Below are positions 38,285 through 47,613 of a stretch of DNA of 56,474 nt, piece by piece. Below the pieces are notes generated by a model, which saw nothing but the letters and a program-made list of their open reading frames with translations, had not been told where the DNA came from and ran no database searches. Made by a program: the position numbers and the translations under genes. The stretch is from NCBI GenBank assembly GCA_017857755.1, contig JAFMCM010000007.1, forward strand, positions 1-56,474, written 5' to 3'. Source of the DNA: Methylophilaceae bacterium. GTDB taxonomy: Bacteria > Pseudomonadota > Gammaproteobacteria > Burkholderiales > Methylophilaceae. Positions within the stretch are counted from its first letter, which is position 1. Each line of letters opens with the position of its first letter.

Positions 38285-39460
38285 ATGCAAAAAAACAAAT
38301 CCTTAATACTAGGCATTACAGGTGGTATTGCCGCTTACAAAGTAGCGGAACTCGTTCGCCTCTGCATTAAAGCTGATATCGATGTCCAAGTCGTCATGAC
38401 TGAATCGGCAACGCAATTCATCACACCAATGACCATGCAAGCCCTATCTGGCAAACCTGTGTTTGTTGGCATGTGGGATAGCACCATTGATAATGGCATG
38501 CCGCATATTGAACTCAGCAGAGAGGCCGATGCCATTTTGATTGCCCCTGCTTCAGCAGAATTTATCGCTAAATTATTACATGGCCGCGCCGATGACTTGT
38601 TATCCACGCTCTGTTTAGCGCGCAACTGCCCGTTACTAGTCGCACCTGCCATGAACAAACAAATGTGGGAAAATCCAGCGACTCAGCGCAACTTTGCTCA
38701 ATTAAAGGCCGACCGTATCGCTGTGTTTGGTCCTGGCAATGGGGAGCAAGCTTGTGGTGAAACAGGTGACGGACGGATGCTTGAAGCAACTGAATTATTA
38801 GCCCATATTAAAGCTCATTTCACCCCTAAAATTTTCGCAAACAAGAAAATATTAATCACCGCTGGCGCAACAATCGAAATGATAGACCCTGTACGTGCAA
38901 TTACTAATTTGAGTAGTGGCAAGATGGGTTATGCTTTAGCCCAAGCTGCGGCAGACATGGGGGCAACGGTTACTTTAGTCAGTGGCGCAACTCAATTACC
39001 TGCCCCTTTTAACGTCAATATGCATCATGCCTCTGATGCTGCATCGATGCATCGCATCGTCATGGAGAACGTTTCCGACCAAGATATCTTTATTGGGGTA
39101 GCCGCAGTTGCCGACTACTCACCAAACGAAGTAGCTAATCAGAAAATAAAGAAGCATGAGGGCTCACTCACCTTGCATCTCAAACGGAATCAAGACATTT
39201 TGGCAACGGTTGCCAATTTACCCAATCCACCCTTTTGTGTTGGCTTTGCTGCCGAAAGTGAACGGGTGATTGAATATGCCTCTCAAAAGCGCATTGAAAA
39301 GAAACTACCCTTAATTGTTGCTAATGAGGTTAACTCCGCAATAGGTCGCGATGAAAACCAAGTCACGTTAATTGATAAAAACGGCAATCACGCACTAGCG
39401 CGCAATGATAAATACAAGATTGCAAAGGCCATTATGCAGCATATTCAGCAAATGCTTTAA
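38285..39460 (+). CDS. coaBC: Bifunctional phosphopantothenoylcysteine decarboxylase/synthetase
   Basis: Two steps of coenzyme A synthesis in one 391-residue protein. The N-terminal flavoprotein CoaC half has GGIAAYK, APAMNKQMWENP and the active-site region with ACGETGDGRM. The C-terminal CoaB half begins at about residue 190 with ITAGATIEMIDPVR and SSGKMGYALA, and ends with LIVANEV. Length is normal for the fusion. It is followed after 109 bases by dut, the usual partner in proteobacteria. The 250-base upstream gap is AT-rich with a short AATGT/ACATT repeat near 38214 but no promoter I would defend. Confidence 0.96.
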   Translation: MQKNKSLILGITGGIAAYKVAELVRLCIKADIDVQVVMTESATQFITPMTMQALSGKPVFVGMWDSTIDNGMPHIELSREADAILIAPASAEFIAKLLHGRADDLLSTLCLARNCPLLVAPAMNKQMWENPATQRNFAQLKADRIAVFGPGNGEQACGETGDGRMLEATELLAHIKAHFTPKIFANKKILITAGATIEMIDPVRAITNLSSGKMGYALAQAAADMGATVTLVSGATQLPAPFNVNMHHASDAASMHRIVMENVSDQDIFIGVAAVADYSPNEVANQKIKKHEGSLTLHLKRNQDILATVANLPNPPFCVGFAAESERVIEYASQKRIEKKLPLIVANEVNSAIGRDENQVTLIDKNGNHALARNDKYKIAKAIMQHIQQML

Positions 39461-39569
39461 CTTAAATTAATTGACATAAGATGTTTACTTGAAGCTGTCT
39501 CAAGCTTAGTGATTTTCAATACAAATTAGTGTTTAATATGCATTTTAATTTGAATGCAAAGAAACTAAT

Positions 39570-40022
39570 ATGTCTATTAATGTCGATTTAAAGATTCTTG
39601 ATAACCGCATACACAACATGATGCCTAGCTACGCAACAAAAGGCTCTGCTGGTTTAGATTTGCGTGCTTGCATAGAACAGACGCAAACGATTAATCCAGG
39701 GGAAACAGTAATGATTCCAACTGGCATTGCCATTCATATTGACAATACCTACTATGCAGCACTTATTCTACCGCGCTCAGGACTAGGCCATAAGCATGGG
39801 ATTGTGCTAGGCAACCTTGTTGGATTAATCGACTCAGATTATCAGGGCCAACTACTCGTCTCTTGTTGGAATCGTGGTAAAGAGGCATTTATTCTGAACC
39901 CGATGGAACGCATTGCCCAGCTCGTTATTGTGCCAGTTGTACAAGCAAATTTTCACATTATTGATGAATTTACCGAATCTGAACGTGGCGAAGGTGGCTT
40001 TGGAAGTACTGGAAAGCACTAA
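39570..40022 (+). CDS. dut: Deoxyuridine triphosphatase (dUTPase)
   Basis: Hydrolyses dUTP to dUMP, keeping uracil out of DNA and feeding thymidylate synthesis; it complements ung in the same window. The 150-residue trimeric dUTPase has all five motifs: GSAGLDLRA, the [10 protein letters not shown] region, [13 protein letters not shown] with the catalytic Asp, ERIAQLV, and the C-terminal [10 protein letters not shown] loop. Length is standard. A TTGACA hexamer lies in the upstream gap (39471-39476) but without a matching -10, so dut may depend on coaBC transcription. Confidence 0.97.
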   Translation: MSINVDLKILDNRIHNMMPSYATKGSAGLDLRACIEQTQTINPGETVMIPTGIAIHIDNTYYAALILPRSGLGHKHGIVLGNLVGLIDSDYQGQLLVSCWNRGKEAFILNPMERIAQLVIVPVVQANFHIIDEFTESERGEGGFGSTGKH

Positions 40023-40057
40023 ATGTATTTTATTTAATAGAAAACAGTGATTTTAAG

Positions 40058-40086
40058 TTGAATTAGGATTAGCTTTAAACTATAAT
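40058..40086 (+). promoter_or_regulatory. Promoter for rpmB-rpmG
   Basis: TTGAAT (40058-40063), 17 bases, perfect TATAAT (40081-40086). Transcription would begin near 40093, within a small hairpin (TGTCTTT/AAAGACA, 40090-40107) that precedes the GGAG ribosome site of rpmB. Confidence 0.75.
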
Positions 40087-40126
40087 TGCTGTCTTTCTGA
40101 AAAGACAAAAGTATTTGGAGATAACC

Positions 40127-40363
40127 ATGGCAAAAGTATGTCAGGTAACAGGCAAAAAGCCAATGGTGGGTAACAATGTTTCTCACGCACACAATAAAAC
40201 AAGACGCCGTTTCTTACCGAATTTGCAAAACCGTAAATTTTGGGTTGAGAGCGAAAATCGTTGGATAAGTATGCGTATTACGAACGCTGCGCTACGCACG
40301 ATTGATAAAAATGGCATTGACTCAGTGTTAGCTAAAATGCGCGCTGCTGGCGAAAAAATCTAA
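40127..40363 (+). CDS. rpmB: 50S ribosomal protein L28
   Basis: A 78-residue large-subunit protein, start [12 protein letters not shown] after a GGAG site 7 bases upstream. It lacks the CxxC pairs, so it is the zinc-free form. A longer frame beginning at a TTG at 40115 would add four residues and hide the ribosome site, so it was rejected. Its own promoter lies just upstream, and rpmG follows 11 bases later, the classical rpmBG pair. Confidence 0.97.
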   Translation: MAKVCQVTGKKPMVGNNVSHAHNKTRRRFLPNLQNRKFWVESENRWISMRITNAALRTIDKNGIDSVLAKMRAAGEKI

Positions 40364-40374
40364 GGAGCACTAGA

Positions 40375-40530
40375 ATGCGCGAAAAAATTAAATTAGAGTC
40401 ATCAGCTGGTACTGGTCATTTCTATACCACAACAAAAAACAAACGTACAATGCCAGGCAAAATGGAAATCAAAAAATTTGATCCTGTTGTTCGTAAACAC
40501 GTTATGTACAAAGAAAATAAAATTAAATAA
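40375..40530 (+). CDS. rpmG: 50S ribosomal protein L33
   Basis: A 51-residue protein, [17 protein letters not shown] to the basic end, matching zinc-free L33 (no cysteines). The ribosome site GGAG is 9 bases before the ATG. It is co-transcribed with rpmB and closed by an intrinsic terminator 17 bases after its stop. In E. coli L33 is non-essential and sits near the E site. Confidence 0.97.
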   Translation: MREKIKLESSAGTGHFYTTTKNKRTMPGKMEIKKFDPVVRKHVMYKENKIK

Positions 40531-40547
40531 GTTAGTTTTATTTCAAT

Positions 40548-40573
40548 AAAAAACCCGCTATTGCGGGTTTTTT
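40548..40573. terminator. Bidirectional intrinsic terminator after rpmG
   Basis: A6-CCCGC, loop TATT, GCGGG-T6: an 11-bp stem with flanking A and T runs, so it can end rpmBG transcripts rightward and mgtE transcripts leftward. Confidence 0.95.
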
Positions 40574-40623
40574 ATTGTCTATTCAAATACATCGAGATAT
40601 TAAATGTGATGAATCCAGAATTT

Positions 40624-42060
40624 CTATAATAAAAAGATCGTTGCCAATCCCAAGAAGATAAAGAAACCGCCACTATCCGTCATTGCGGTAATCAGTACAC
40701 TTGAACCCACAGCTGGGTCCTTACCAAATTGATTCATCACCAGTGGAATCACTACGCCCATAAGCGCAGCCAATAATAAATTAAGCGTAATAGCGGCAGT
40801 CATCACCAAACTCAACCTGTAATCAGCATATAGCGCGTAAGTAACACCACCTAGAACACCGCCCCATATCAGCCCATTAACGAGCGCTACGCCTAGCTCT
40901 TTATTCACTTGCGATTTCATATTGCTACCTGAGATTTGACCAATCGCTAATCCACGCACAATCATCGTCGTGGTTTGATTGCCTGAATTACCACCAATAC
41001 CTGCAACAATTGGCATAAGCGCCGCTAAAGCAACCACTTGACCAATCGAGTTCTCAAATAAACCTATGACCCGTGAAGCAATCAGCGCTGTCACCAAGTT
41101 GATTGCCAGCCATGCCCAGCGATTGCTTACAGAATCCCAAACACTAGAGAAGAAATCCTCCTCTTCTCGCAATCCTGCCATTGATAACCGGTCAGCGTCA
41201 GACTCTTCACGGATATAATCCATTACCTCATCAACAGTGAGGCGACCAATGAGTTTATTATTGTGATCAACAACAGGAGCACTCACTAAATCATAACGTT
41301 CAAAAGCTTTGGCAGCTTCGGTTGCAACATCCTCCGGATGAAACAAAACGACATCTTCAGCCATCGCATTCTCAACCGTTTCATCAAGATCTTTGACTAG
41401 CATATTTGTGATTGGCAAAACACCTTTAATGCTATCAAATCGATCAATAACAAAGATTTTATCAGTATGATCAGGCAAAACTTCTAACCTTCTCAGATAC
41501 CTAAGTGCCACCTCTATGGTAATATCCTCCCGAATCGTGACAACATCAAAATCCATTAACGCGCCGACACTATCCTCTGGATATGAAAGCGCTGATTGCA
41601 AACGCTCCCGATTAAGCGTATCAAGACTATCCATCAAATCTTGTAAAACATCTTTTGGCAAGTCTGGTGCCAAATCAGCAAGCTGATCGGTATCTAACTG
41701 CTCGGCAGCAGCCAGTAGCTCTTTGCTATCCATGTCAGCAATAAGCGTATGCCTAACAGCATCTGATACCTCTAAGAGAATATCGCCATCACGGTCAACT
41801 TTAACCAGATCCCAAAGATATAAACGATCGTCAAGCGGGAGTGCTTCTAAGATATGTGCAACATCTGCAGGATGCAAAGCATTGAGGATATTTTGTAACT
41901 CAATTTTATTTTGGCGATGGACAAGCGATTCGACAAGCTCGTGATTAGGCATCTCTTGGTTATGTACAAGACGTTCAACTAACTGGTGCTTCTTTAATAA
42001 AGTCACCACATGGTCTAAGGTATCGCTTAATTTATCTTTTGATTCTTGAATATCTGTCAT
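40624..42060 (-). CDS. mgtE: Magnesium transporter MgtE
   Basis: Mg2+-gated Mg2+ channel of the inner membrane, 478 residues. Domains in order: an N-terminal helical MgtE_N domain (to about 145, ALHPADVAHILEALP), two CBS domains (about 150-275), a connecting helix and a five-segment membrane domain from about 310, with GIGGNSGNQTTTMIVRG lining the pore. Two ATGs are adjacent; the second (42060) has better spacing from AAGG than the one at 42063. Only about 70 bases separate it from the divergent glutaredoxin-like gene, too short for an M-box riboswitch. Confidence 0.95.
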   Translation of the reverse strand: MTDIQESKDKLSDTLDHVVTLLKKHQLVERLVHNQEMPNHELVESLVHRQNKIELQNILNALHPADVAHILEALPLDDRLYLWDLVKVDRDGDILLEVSDAVRHTLIADMDSKELLAAAEQLDTDQLADLAPDLPKDVLQDLMDSLDTLNRERLQSALSYPEDSVGALMDFDVVTIREDITIEVALRYLRRLEVLPDHTDKIFVIDRFDSIKGVLPITNMLVKDLDETVENAMAEDVVLFHPEDVATEAAKAFERYDLVSAPVVDHNNKLIGRLTVDEVMDYIREESDADRLSMAGLREEEDFFSSVWDSVSNRWAWLAINLVTALIASRVIGLFENSIGQVVALAALMPIVAGIGGNSGNQTTTMIVRGLAIGQISGSNMKSQVNKELGVALVNGLIWGGVLGGVTYALYADYRLSLVMTAAITLNLLLAALMGVVIPLVMNQFGKDPAVGSSVLITAMTDSGGFFIFLGLATIFLL

Positions 42061-42130
42061 CATTGCCTTGTATTTAACATTGCATGCATTTAGCGTTATT
42101 ATGAATTGTTTTTAACAATTACCCAATCAA

Positions 42131-42379
42131 ATGCAAAAATTAATCGAATTAAATTTTTACCATACGAAACATTGTCATTTATGTGAGTTAGCTGAAAACC
42201 TTATTAAGCAACATAAAAACATTAAACTGAACCTTATTGATATCGCTGACGATAATAAATTACTCAATTTATATGGCGTACGCATTCCAGTATTGCAAAG
42301 AACAGATTTGTTAAATGAAATCGACTGGCCTTTTACACAAGAACAAATATTACTTTTGATACAAAAAAGTTCACTATAA
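42131..42379 (+). CDS. Glutaredoxin-like thioredoxin-fold small protein
   Basis: An 82-residue protein with the redox motif CHLC (Cys15 and Cys18) after a short beta strand and the cis-proline region GVRIPVLQR, as in glutaredoxin-family (DUF836-like) proteins. It is smaller than classical thioredoxin and probably cytoplasmic, as there is no signal peptide. The partner is unknown. Its stop overlaps the A run of the terminator at 42379-42406, so it is a single-gene unit. Confidence 0.85.
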   Translation: MQKLIELNFYHTKHCHLCELAENLIKQHKNIKLNLIDIADDNKLLNLYGVRIPVLQRTDLLNEIDWPFTQEQILLLIQKSSL

Positions 42380-42406
42380 AAAAAGCCAGCATATGCTGGC
42401 TTTTTT
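42379..42406. terminator. Bidirectional intrinsic terminator between the glutaredoxin gene and rplQ
   Basis: A perfect palindrome: A6-GCCAGCAT followed by ATGCTGGC-T6. It closes the convergent glutaredoxin gene and the whole alpha-operon transcript. The stem equals that of the terminator at 30648-30675 apart from the two central bases. Confidence 0.95.
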
Positions 42407-42428
42407 ATACTGAAGTACCATATTAAGA

Positions 42429-42815
42429 TTAAGCAACAGCTTGTTCTTCAGCTTGTTCAGGACGGTCGACTAACTCAACAAAGGCCATAGGCGCATTATC
42501 ACCGTTACGGAAACCGCATTTAAGAATACGCAAGTAACCGCCTTTGCGCTCAACATAACGTGGACCTAACTCAGCAAATAACTTACCGACAATTTCACGA
42601 TCACGTAAACGGCTAAACGCAAGACGACGGTTTGCCAATGAGGCATCTTTACCTAGAGTGATCAAAGGCTCAGCATATTTACGTAGCTCTTTTGCTTTTG
42701 GCAGCGTTGTTCTAATGACTTCATGACGAAGTAATGATACTGACATGTTACGAAACATAGCTGCACGATGACTGCTAGTACGATTTAATTTTCGATTTTG
42801 ATTACCGTGACGCAT
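42429..42815 (-). CDS. rplQ: 50S ribosomal protein L17
   Basis: A 128-residue protein starting [17 protein letters not shown], typical L17. It is the last gene of the alpha operon, 33 bases after rpoA, and is followed by the terminator at 42379-42406. The acidic tail ([10 protein letters not shown]) is a little longer than in E. coli in composition but ordinary in betaproteobacteria. Confidence 0.97.
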   Translation of the reverse strand: MRHGNQNRKLNRTSSHRAAMFRNMSVSLLRHEVIRTTLPKAKELRKYAEPLITLGKDASLANRRLAFSRLRDREIVGKLFAELGPRYVERKGGYLRILKCGFRNGDNAPMAFVELVDRPEQAEEQAVA

Positions 42816-42848
42816 AGTAACTTCCTTAAACTTTTAAAATTTTAGCAC

Positions 42849-43835
42849 TTAAGCTTTTTCAAGACCAACTGGTGGCCAACTCTCTAACTTCATGCCTAAT
42901 GTGAGGCCTTTCGAAGCTAAGACATCTTTAATTTCATTGAGTGATTTGCGACCTAAATTAGGCGCTTTCAACAATTCATTTTCAGAACGTTGAATCAAAT
43001 CACCAATATAGAAAATATTTTCTGCTTTTAGGCAATTCGCTGAACGAACTGTTAATTCTAAATCATCCACTGGACGTAACAAAATCGGGTCAACTTGTGG
43101 TGCTGAAGCTTCTTCTTCTTCAGTAGGTGCCCCTTCAAGATTGGCAAATACTGAAAGCTGGCCAATTAATATCGCAGCAGCATCACGAATTGCTTGCTCT
43201 GGATCAACAATACCATTTGTTTCAACATCCATAATCAATTTATCCAAGTCAGTACGCTGTTCAACACGGGCGCTCTCAACTTGATAACTAACTTTGTTAA
43301 TAGGGCTAAACGAAGCGTCGACCATAATAAAACCAAGCGTACGATCTTCTTGATTAACTTTAGCTCTTACAGGAACAGGTTGATAGCCACGACCCATTTC
43401 TACTTTTACCTCAAGATTTAAGGCACCGCCTTTTGTAAGATGCGCAATCACATGGTCTGGATTGACAATTTCAGCATCGTGCCCTGTTGCGAAATCAGCA
43501 GCCGTAACAACACCTTCACCAGATTTAGATAAAGTTAAAATCGTTTCTGATTTACTGTTTAATTTGAGTGCAACACCTTTAAGATTCAGCAGAATATCCA
43601 CTACATCTTCTTGTACACCTTCAATAGTTGAGTATTCATGTACAACACCATCAATCTTAACTTCGGTAATCGCGAAGCCTGGGATTGAAGACAACAATAC
43701 ACGACGCAATGCATTACCCAATGTATAGCCAAAACCACGCTCCATTGGTTCTAAAGTAACACGCGCTCTTAGCGGTGTAATTTCTTCCACATTAACAACA
43801 CGTGGTTTTAAGTATTCTGTAGGATTACTTTGCAT
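42849..43835 (-). CDS. rpoA: RNA polymerase alpha subunit
   Basis: Assembly platform of RNA polymerase, 328 residues. The N-terminal domain (to about 235) has [19 protein letters not shown] for dimerisation; a flexible acidic linker (APTEEEEAS) leads to the C-terminal domain (about 250-328), with [15 protein letters not shown] and the [14 protein letters not shown] helix-hairpin region that binds UP elements and activators. It lies between rpsD (49 bases) and rplQ (33 bases), as in E. coli. Confidence 0.98.
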   Translation of the reverse strand: MQSNPTEYLKPRVVNVEEITPLRARVTLEPMERGFGYTLGNALRRVLLSSIPGFAITEVKIDGVVHEYSTIEGVQEDVVDILLNLKGVALKLNSKSETILTLSKSGEGVVTAADFATGHDAEIVNPDHVIAHLTKGGALNLEVKVEMGRGYQPVPVRAKVNQEDRTLGFIMVDASFSPINKVSYQVESARVEQRTDLDKLIMDVETNGIVDPEQAIRDAAAILIGQLSVFANLEGAPTEEEEASAPQVDPILLRPVDDLELTVRSANCLKAENIFYIGDLIQRSENELLKAPNLGRKSLNEIKDVLASKGLTLGMKLESWPPVGLEKA

Positions 43836-43884
43836 AAAAGTCCTTGACGTAATTGGTTAATAAAAAGCTAAAACTAAGATTTGA

Positions 43885-44514
43885 TTACTTAGAATATAGC
43901 TCAACTACCAATGATTCGTTAATGGTTGAAGGCAAATCATCACGTTGTGGTGCAGATTTAAATGTACCTGTAAAAGCTTTTACATCCACTTCTAACCATT
44001 CTGGGAAGCCACGCTCATCGGCCGCTTCTAACGCTGATTTGATGCGCAATTGCTTTTTAGATGCTTCGGCAACAGAAACAACATCACCAGCTCTTACTTG
44101 GTATGATGGGATATTCACACGTTTACCATTCACAAGAATAGCATTATGTTTTACAACCTGACGTGCTTCAGTACGTGATCCAGCCAAGCCCATACGGTAT
44201 GCAACGTTATCTAAACGGCACTCTAGTAGTTGCAACAAGTTTTCACCAGTTACACCTTTTCTACGGTCAGCTTCTGCATAGTAACTACGGAATTGCTTTT
44301 CTAATACACCGTAAATACGGCGTACCTTTTGTTTCTCACGTAATTGAACGCCATAATCTGAAAGGCGTGAACTGCGACGCTGGCCATGTTGACCAGGTGG
44401 GAAGTTACGTTTTTCAATTGCACATTTATCAGTAAAGCATTTTTCAGCTTTTAAAAACAATTTTTCGCCTTCGCGACGGCACTGACGGCATTTAGGATCT
44501 AAGTTTCTAGCCAA
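43885..44514 (-). CDS. rpsD: 30S ribosomal protein S4, zinc-binding (C+) form
   Basis: Primary 16S rRNA binder, 209 residues. The N terminus carries four cysteines (Cys9, Cys12, Cys26, Cys31; KCRQC and KCFTDKC), the pattern of zinc-binding S4, which E. coli has lost. The S4 RNA-binding domain follows ([19 protein letters not shown]). In E. coli S4 represses the alpha operon through an mRNA pseudoknot near the rpsM start; whether this holds here is not visible. Gaps: 26 bases after rpsK, 49 before rpoA. Confidence 0.97.
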   Translation of the reverse strand: MARNLDPKCRQCRREGEKLFLKAEKCFTDKCAIEKRNFPPGQHGQRRSSRLSDYGVQLREKQKVRRIYGVLEKQFRSYYAEADRRKGVTGENLLQLLECRLDNVAYRMGLAGSRTEARQVVKHNAILVNGKRVNIPSYQVRAGDVVSVAEASKKQLRIKSALEAADERGFPEWLEVDVKAFTGTFKSAPQRDDLPSTINESLVVELYSK

Positions 44515-44540
44515 GATAATTCTCCAGTATTCTTTTTCGC

Positions 44541-44930
44541 TTAAATGCGACGTTTTTTAGGTGGACGACAGCCATTATGCGGCACTGGCGTCACATCAGT
44601 AATGCTGGTAATCTTAAAACCAGCTGCATTAAGTGCACGAACAGCCGATTCACGACCTGGACCTGGACCTTTAATGCGCACTTCTAAATTTTTCACACCA
44701 TTCTCTTGTGCTGATTTACCAGCCACTTCAGCTGCAACCTGCGCTGCAAAAGGCGTACTCTTACGTGAGCCCTTAAACCCTTGTCCACCTGAAGTTGCCC
44801 AAGACAATGCATTGCCTTGACGATCGGTAATCGTAATAATGGTATTGTTAAACGAAGCATGCACATGGGCTACGCCCTCTGCAATATTCTTTTTAACCTT
44901 TTTTCTTACGCGTACATTAGCTTTTGCCAT
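44541..44930 (-). CDS. rpsK: 30S ribosomal protein S11
   Basis: A 129-residue platform protein at the mRNA exit and E site. Conserved segments include [27 protein letters not shown] and the end [17 protein letters not shown]. It lies 46 bases after rpsM and 26 before rpsD. The asparagine-glycine pair in PHNGCR is the position where isoaspartate forms in E. coli S11. Confidence 0.97.
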   Translation of the reverse strand: MAKANVRVRKKVKKNIAEGVAHVHASFNNTIITITDRQGNALSWATSGGQGFKGSRKSTPFAAQVAAEVAGKSAQENGVKNLEVRIKGPGPGRESAVRALNAAGFKITSITDVTPVPHNGCRPPKKRRI

Positions 44931-44976
44931 GTTGTACTGTCCTTACAAATAATTTTTAAAAAAACTAAACTGTGTT

Positions 44977-45339
44977 TTATTTAGATTGCTTAATTGGCTT
45001 AATTGGGCCTTTACGCGTGCGTGCATTTGTTTTTGTACGCTGGCCACGAACTGGCAAACCACGACGATGACGAATGCCACGATAGCAACCCAAATCCATC
45101 AAACGTTTGATATTCATAGTCACTTCACGACGCAGATCACCTTCAACAGTAAACTGAGCAACTGCTTCACGAAGCTTTTCGACTTCCGCATCATTAAGAT
45201 CTTTTACTTTTGCAGTTGTTGCAACACCTGCAGCTGCACAAATGCTTTTTGCAGTAACTTTACCAATACCGTAAATCGCGGTTAAAGCGATTTCTGTATG
45301 TTTATGATTTGGGACATTTACCCCAGCAATACGAGCCAT
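44977..45339 (-). CDS. rpsM: 30S ribosomal protein S13
   Basis: A 120-residue head protein contacting P-site tRNA and the B1 bridges. It begins [19 protein letters not shown] and ends in the basic tail [14 protein letters not shown]. First gene of the alpha operon; its own promoter (45399-45427) and a leader with a small hairpin (TCGCT/AGCGA, 45360-45378) lie in the 111-base gap after rpmJ. The ribosome site GGAG is 10 bases before the ATG. Confidence 0.97.
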   Translation of the reverse strand: MARIAGVNVPNHKHTEIALTAIYGIGKVTAKSICAAAGVATTAKVKDLNDAEVEKLREAVAQFTVEGDLRREVTMNIKRLMDLGCYRGIRHRRGLPVRGQRTKTNARTRKGPIKPIKQSK

Positions 45340-45383
45340 ACTCTTAACTCCAAAATGAATCGCTACTTATAAAAGCGACCAAA

Positions 45384-45440
45384 TAAAAAAAGCCTTGCAT
45401 TCTAACAGTTTGCACTTTGTTTTTCAAACAAAACAAGGCT
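45384..45440 (-). terminator. Terminator-like hairpin after rpmJ, with a promoter in its loop
   Basis: On the minus strand AGCCTTG (45440-45434) pairs with CAAGGCT (45397-45391) and is followed by seven T (including 45390-45385). The loop is 36 bases, long for an intrinsic terminator but with inner pairing (GTTTG/CAAAC). It is placed to end spc-operon transcripts, while its loop carries the promoter of the next operon. Confidence 0.6.
45399..45427 (-). promoter_or_regulatory. Promoter of the alpha operon (rpsM-rpsK-rpsD-rpoA-rplQ)
   Basis: TTGAAA (45427-45422), 17 bases, TAGAAT (45404-45399). Predicted start is around 45392, so the 3' arm and T run of the surrounding hairpin would be the first bases of the new transcript. 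Confidence 0.75.
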
Positions 45441-45450
45441 AGATTAAACA

Positions 45451-45564
45451 CTATCCTTGACGTTGTTTATGACGTGGATCTGAACAAATAACACGCAATA
45501 CACCACGGCGACGCACTGTTTTGCAATTGCGGCATAATTTTTTTACTGATGCACGAACTCTCAT
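45451..45564 (-). CDS. rpmJ: 50S ribosomal protein L36, zinc-binding form
   Basis: A 37-residue protein, [19 protein letters not shown] to KQRQG. Cys11, Cys14, Cys27 and His32 form the zinc site of C+ L36. AGAGG precedes the ATG. It lies 76 bases after secY without the infA gene that many betaproteobacteria have at this place; instead the gap holds a short hairpin (CGTGAAA/TTTCACG, 45603-45618). Confidence 0.96.
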   Translation of the reverse strand: MRVRASVKKLCRNCKTVRRRGVLRVICSDPRHKQRQG

Positions 45565-45640
45565 AATAAACCTCTTTAAACAACTTAATCTAATCTAGAA
45601 TACGTGAAAAATTTCACGCCCTATATTTCAAAACTTAAAA

Positions 45641-46960
45641 TTAGCGTGTTGCGTTGCTACCTTTAAAGTTAGCCTTCTTCAACAAACCTTCATATTGGTG
45701 TGACATCAAGTGTGATTGCACTTGTGCCATAAAATCCATGGTAACCACAACAATAATCAATAAAGAAGTCCCACCGAAGTAAAACGGTGTATTAAATTTC
45801 AAACTCAAAAACTCTGGTAACAAACAAACGAGTGTGATGTAAACCGCACCAATTAAAGTTAATCTACCCATTATTTTATCAATATACTTAGCCGTTTGAT
45901 CCCCTGGTCTAATTCCAGGAACGAAAGCGCCGCTTTTTTTCAAATTATCAGCTGTTTCTTTAGGATTAAATACCAAAGCCGTATAAAAGAAACAAAAGAA
46001 TAAAATAGCAGCAGTAAACAATAAGATATAAATCGGCTGTCCAGGTGAAATCGCACTTGATAAATCTTTCAACCAATACATGCTTTCATTACTACCGAAC
46101 CAGCCAGCCAAAGAAGCTGGAAACAAAATAATACTTGATGCAAATATTGGTGGGATCACACCAGCCATATTAAGTTTAAGTGGAAGGTGAGTTGTTTGAC
46201 CACCCATCACCTTGTTACCAACTTGGCGTTTGGCATAATTAACAGTAATTTTGCGCTGTCCACGCTCAACAAAGACAACCAAAGCTGTCACCAAGATAAC
46301 CATAATAAACAAAAAGACTACCAACGGTATAGAAAAAGCACCTGTACGCGCCAACTCCAATGTGCTGCCAATGGCTCTAGGCAATCCTGCAACAATACCA
46401 GCAAAAATGATAATAGAAATGCCATTACCAATTCCACGCTCAGTTATTTGCTCACCCAACCACATAAGAAACATGGTCCCACCAACTAAAGTCACCACAG
46501 TAATCAACCTGAATGCCATACCAGGATCGAGTACTAAACCTGCTTGACCTTCGAATGCTACCGCAATACCCAATGCTTGGAATGTAGCTAAAGCAACAGT
46601 TCCGTAACGAGTATATTTTGTAATCAACCTTCTACCAGCTTCGCCATCTTTTTTTAATTGCTCTAACTTTGGTGAAACAACCGTTAGCAACTGCATAATA
46701 ATCGATGCAGAAATGTAAGGCATGATACCTAAAGCAAAGATAGCAAAACGCTGAAGCGAACCACCAGAGAACATATTAAACATACCGAGTATGCCGCCGC
46801 TTTGCGAATCAAACAACTGCTTTAATACTGTTGGGTCAATCCCTGGCACTGGAATATGTGAGCCTAAACGGAACACAACGAGTGCGCCAAGAACAAACCA
46901 AAGACGACTCTTTAGCTCACTCATCTTCCCGAAGGATTTTAATAAATTATCTTGTGCCAA
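45641..46960 (-). CDS. secY: Protein translocase subunit SecY
   Basis: Central channel of the Sec translocon, 439 residues with ten membrane segments. Landmarks are the plug-side segment [25 protein letters not shown] in TM5, the ribosome- and SecA-binding loop region around [17 protein letters not shown], and the end [17 protein letters not shown]. It follows rplO after 11 bases, the classical end of the spc operon. SecE and SecG are not in the window. Confidence 0.98.
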   Translation of the reverse strand: MAQDNLLKSFGKMSELKSRLWFVLGALVVFRLGSHIPVPGIDPTVLKQLFDSQSGGILGMFNMFSGGSLQRFAIFALGIMPYISASIIMQLLTVVSPKLEQLKKDGEAGRRLITKYTRYGTVALATFQALGIAVAFEGQAGLVLDPGMAFRLITVVTLVGGTMFLMWLGEQITERGIGNGISIIIFAGIVAGLPRAIGSTLELARTGAFSIPLVVFLFIMVILVTALVVFVERGQRKITVNYAKRQVGNKVMGGQTTHLPLKLNMAGVIPPIFASSIILFPASLAGWFGSNESMYWLKDLSSAISPGQPIYILLFTAAILFFCFFYTALVFNPKETADNLKKSGAFVPGIRPGDQTAKYIDKIMGRLTLIGAVYITLVCLLPEFLSLKFNTPFYFGGTSLLIIVVVTMDFMAQVQSHLMSHQYEGLLKKANFKGSNATR

Positions 46961-46971
46961 ATCTTTATCTC

Positions 46972-47409
46972 TTAAGCTTCTACAACTTTACCGCCAGCGC
47001 TCTCAATCGCAGCACGAGCACCTTTTGTTAAAAGCAAACCTTGCACATTAACTTTTTCAGTTAAATCACCAGATAAGAAAACTTTTGCTGCTTTCACCTG
47101 ACCAGAAACAATTTTTGCTTCTTTAAGCGCGAGCAAATCAATCACGTCAACACCCAAGCCCAATAATTCGCTTGTCCGAACGTGGGCTGTGTCAGCTTTT
47201 GTCATCGATTTAAAGCCACGCTTTGGCAAACGGCGTTGTAAAGGCATTTGACCACCTTCAAAACCAACACGGTGTGTTCTACCAGAGCGTGAGTGCTGAC
47301 CTTTGTGTCCGCGACCACCAGTTTTACCAAAACCAGAGCCAATACCACGACCGATACGACGAGCTTCTTTTTTTGCGCCTTCTGCAGGCTTAATTGTATT
47401 TAATTCCAT
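46972..47409 (-). CDS. rplO: 50S ribosomal protein L15
   Basis: A 145-residue late-assembly protein with the glycine-rich N-terminal extension [19 protein letters not shown] that reaches into 23S rRNA, followed by a globular C-terminal domain. Its ATG overlaps the stop of rpmD by one base, so translation of the two is coupled. secY follows. Confidence 0.97.
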   Translation of the reverse strand: MELNTIKPAEGAKKEARRIGRGIGSGFGKTGGRGHKGQHSRSGRTHRVGFEGGQMPLQRRLPKRGFKSMTKADTAHVRTSELLGLGVDVIDLLALKEAKIVSGQVKAAKVFLSGDLTEKVNVQGLLLTKGARAAIESAGGKVVEA

Positions 47410-47609
47410 TATCCTTCTACCTTTAATAGATAGTTGACTTTATTAATCATACCGCGGATTGCTGGGGTATCTTGCAATTCAACTGTATGGTGCATGCGAC
47501 GTAAACCTAAACCTTTAACTGTTGCGCGATGAGACTCAAGTCTTCCAATCACACTTTTAATCAAGGTTACTTTAACCGTCGTGCTATTGTCTTTTTTTGT
47601 ATTAGCCAT
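47409..47609 (-). CDS. rpmD: 50S ribosomal protein L30
   Basis: A 66-residue protein from the ATG at 47609: [19 protein letters not shown], then the L30 core [18 protein letters not shown]. The open frame extends upstream to 47645, but that would overlap the end of rpsE by 32 bases and ignore the AGAGG site that precedes 47609 at 8 bases. It lies 4 bases after rpsE and overlaps the start of rplO by one base. Confidence 0.95.
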   Translation of the reverse strand: MANTKKDNSTTVKVTLIKSVIGRLESHRATVKGLGLRRMHHTVELQDTPAIRGMINKVNYLLKVEG

Positions 47610-47613
47610 TTGT

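Noticed and set aside
21282-40107. Similar TGTCTT/AAGACA hairpins before dusB (21282-21300) and before rpmB (40090-40107)
   Set aside because: Arms of 6-7 bp with different loops in two unrelated leaders; too short to claim a shared element.
42061-42130. Possible magnesium riboswitch before mgtE
   Set aside because: The gap to the divergent gene is only about 70 bases, far too short for an M-box.
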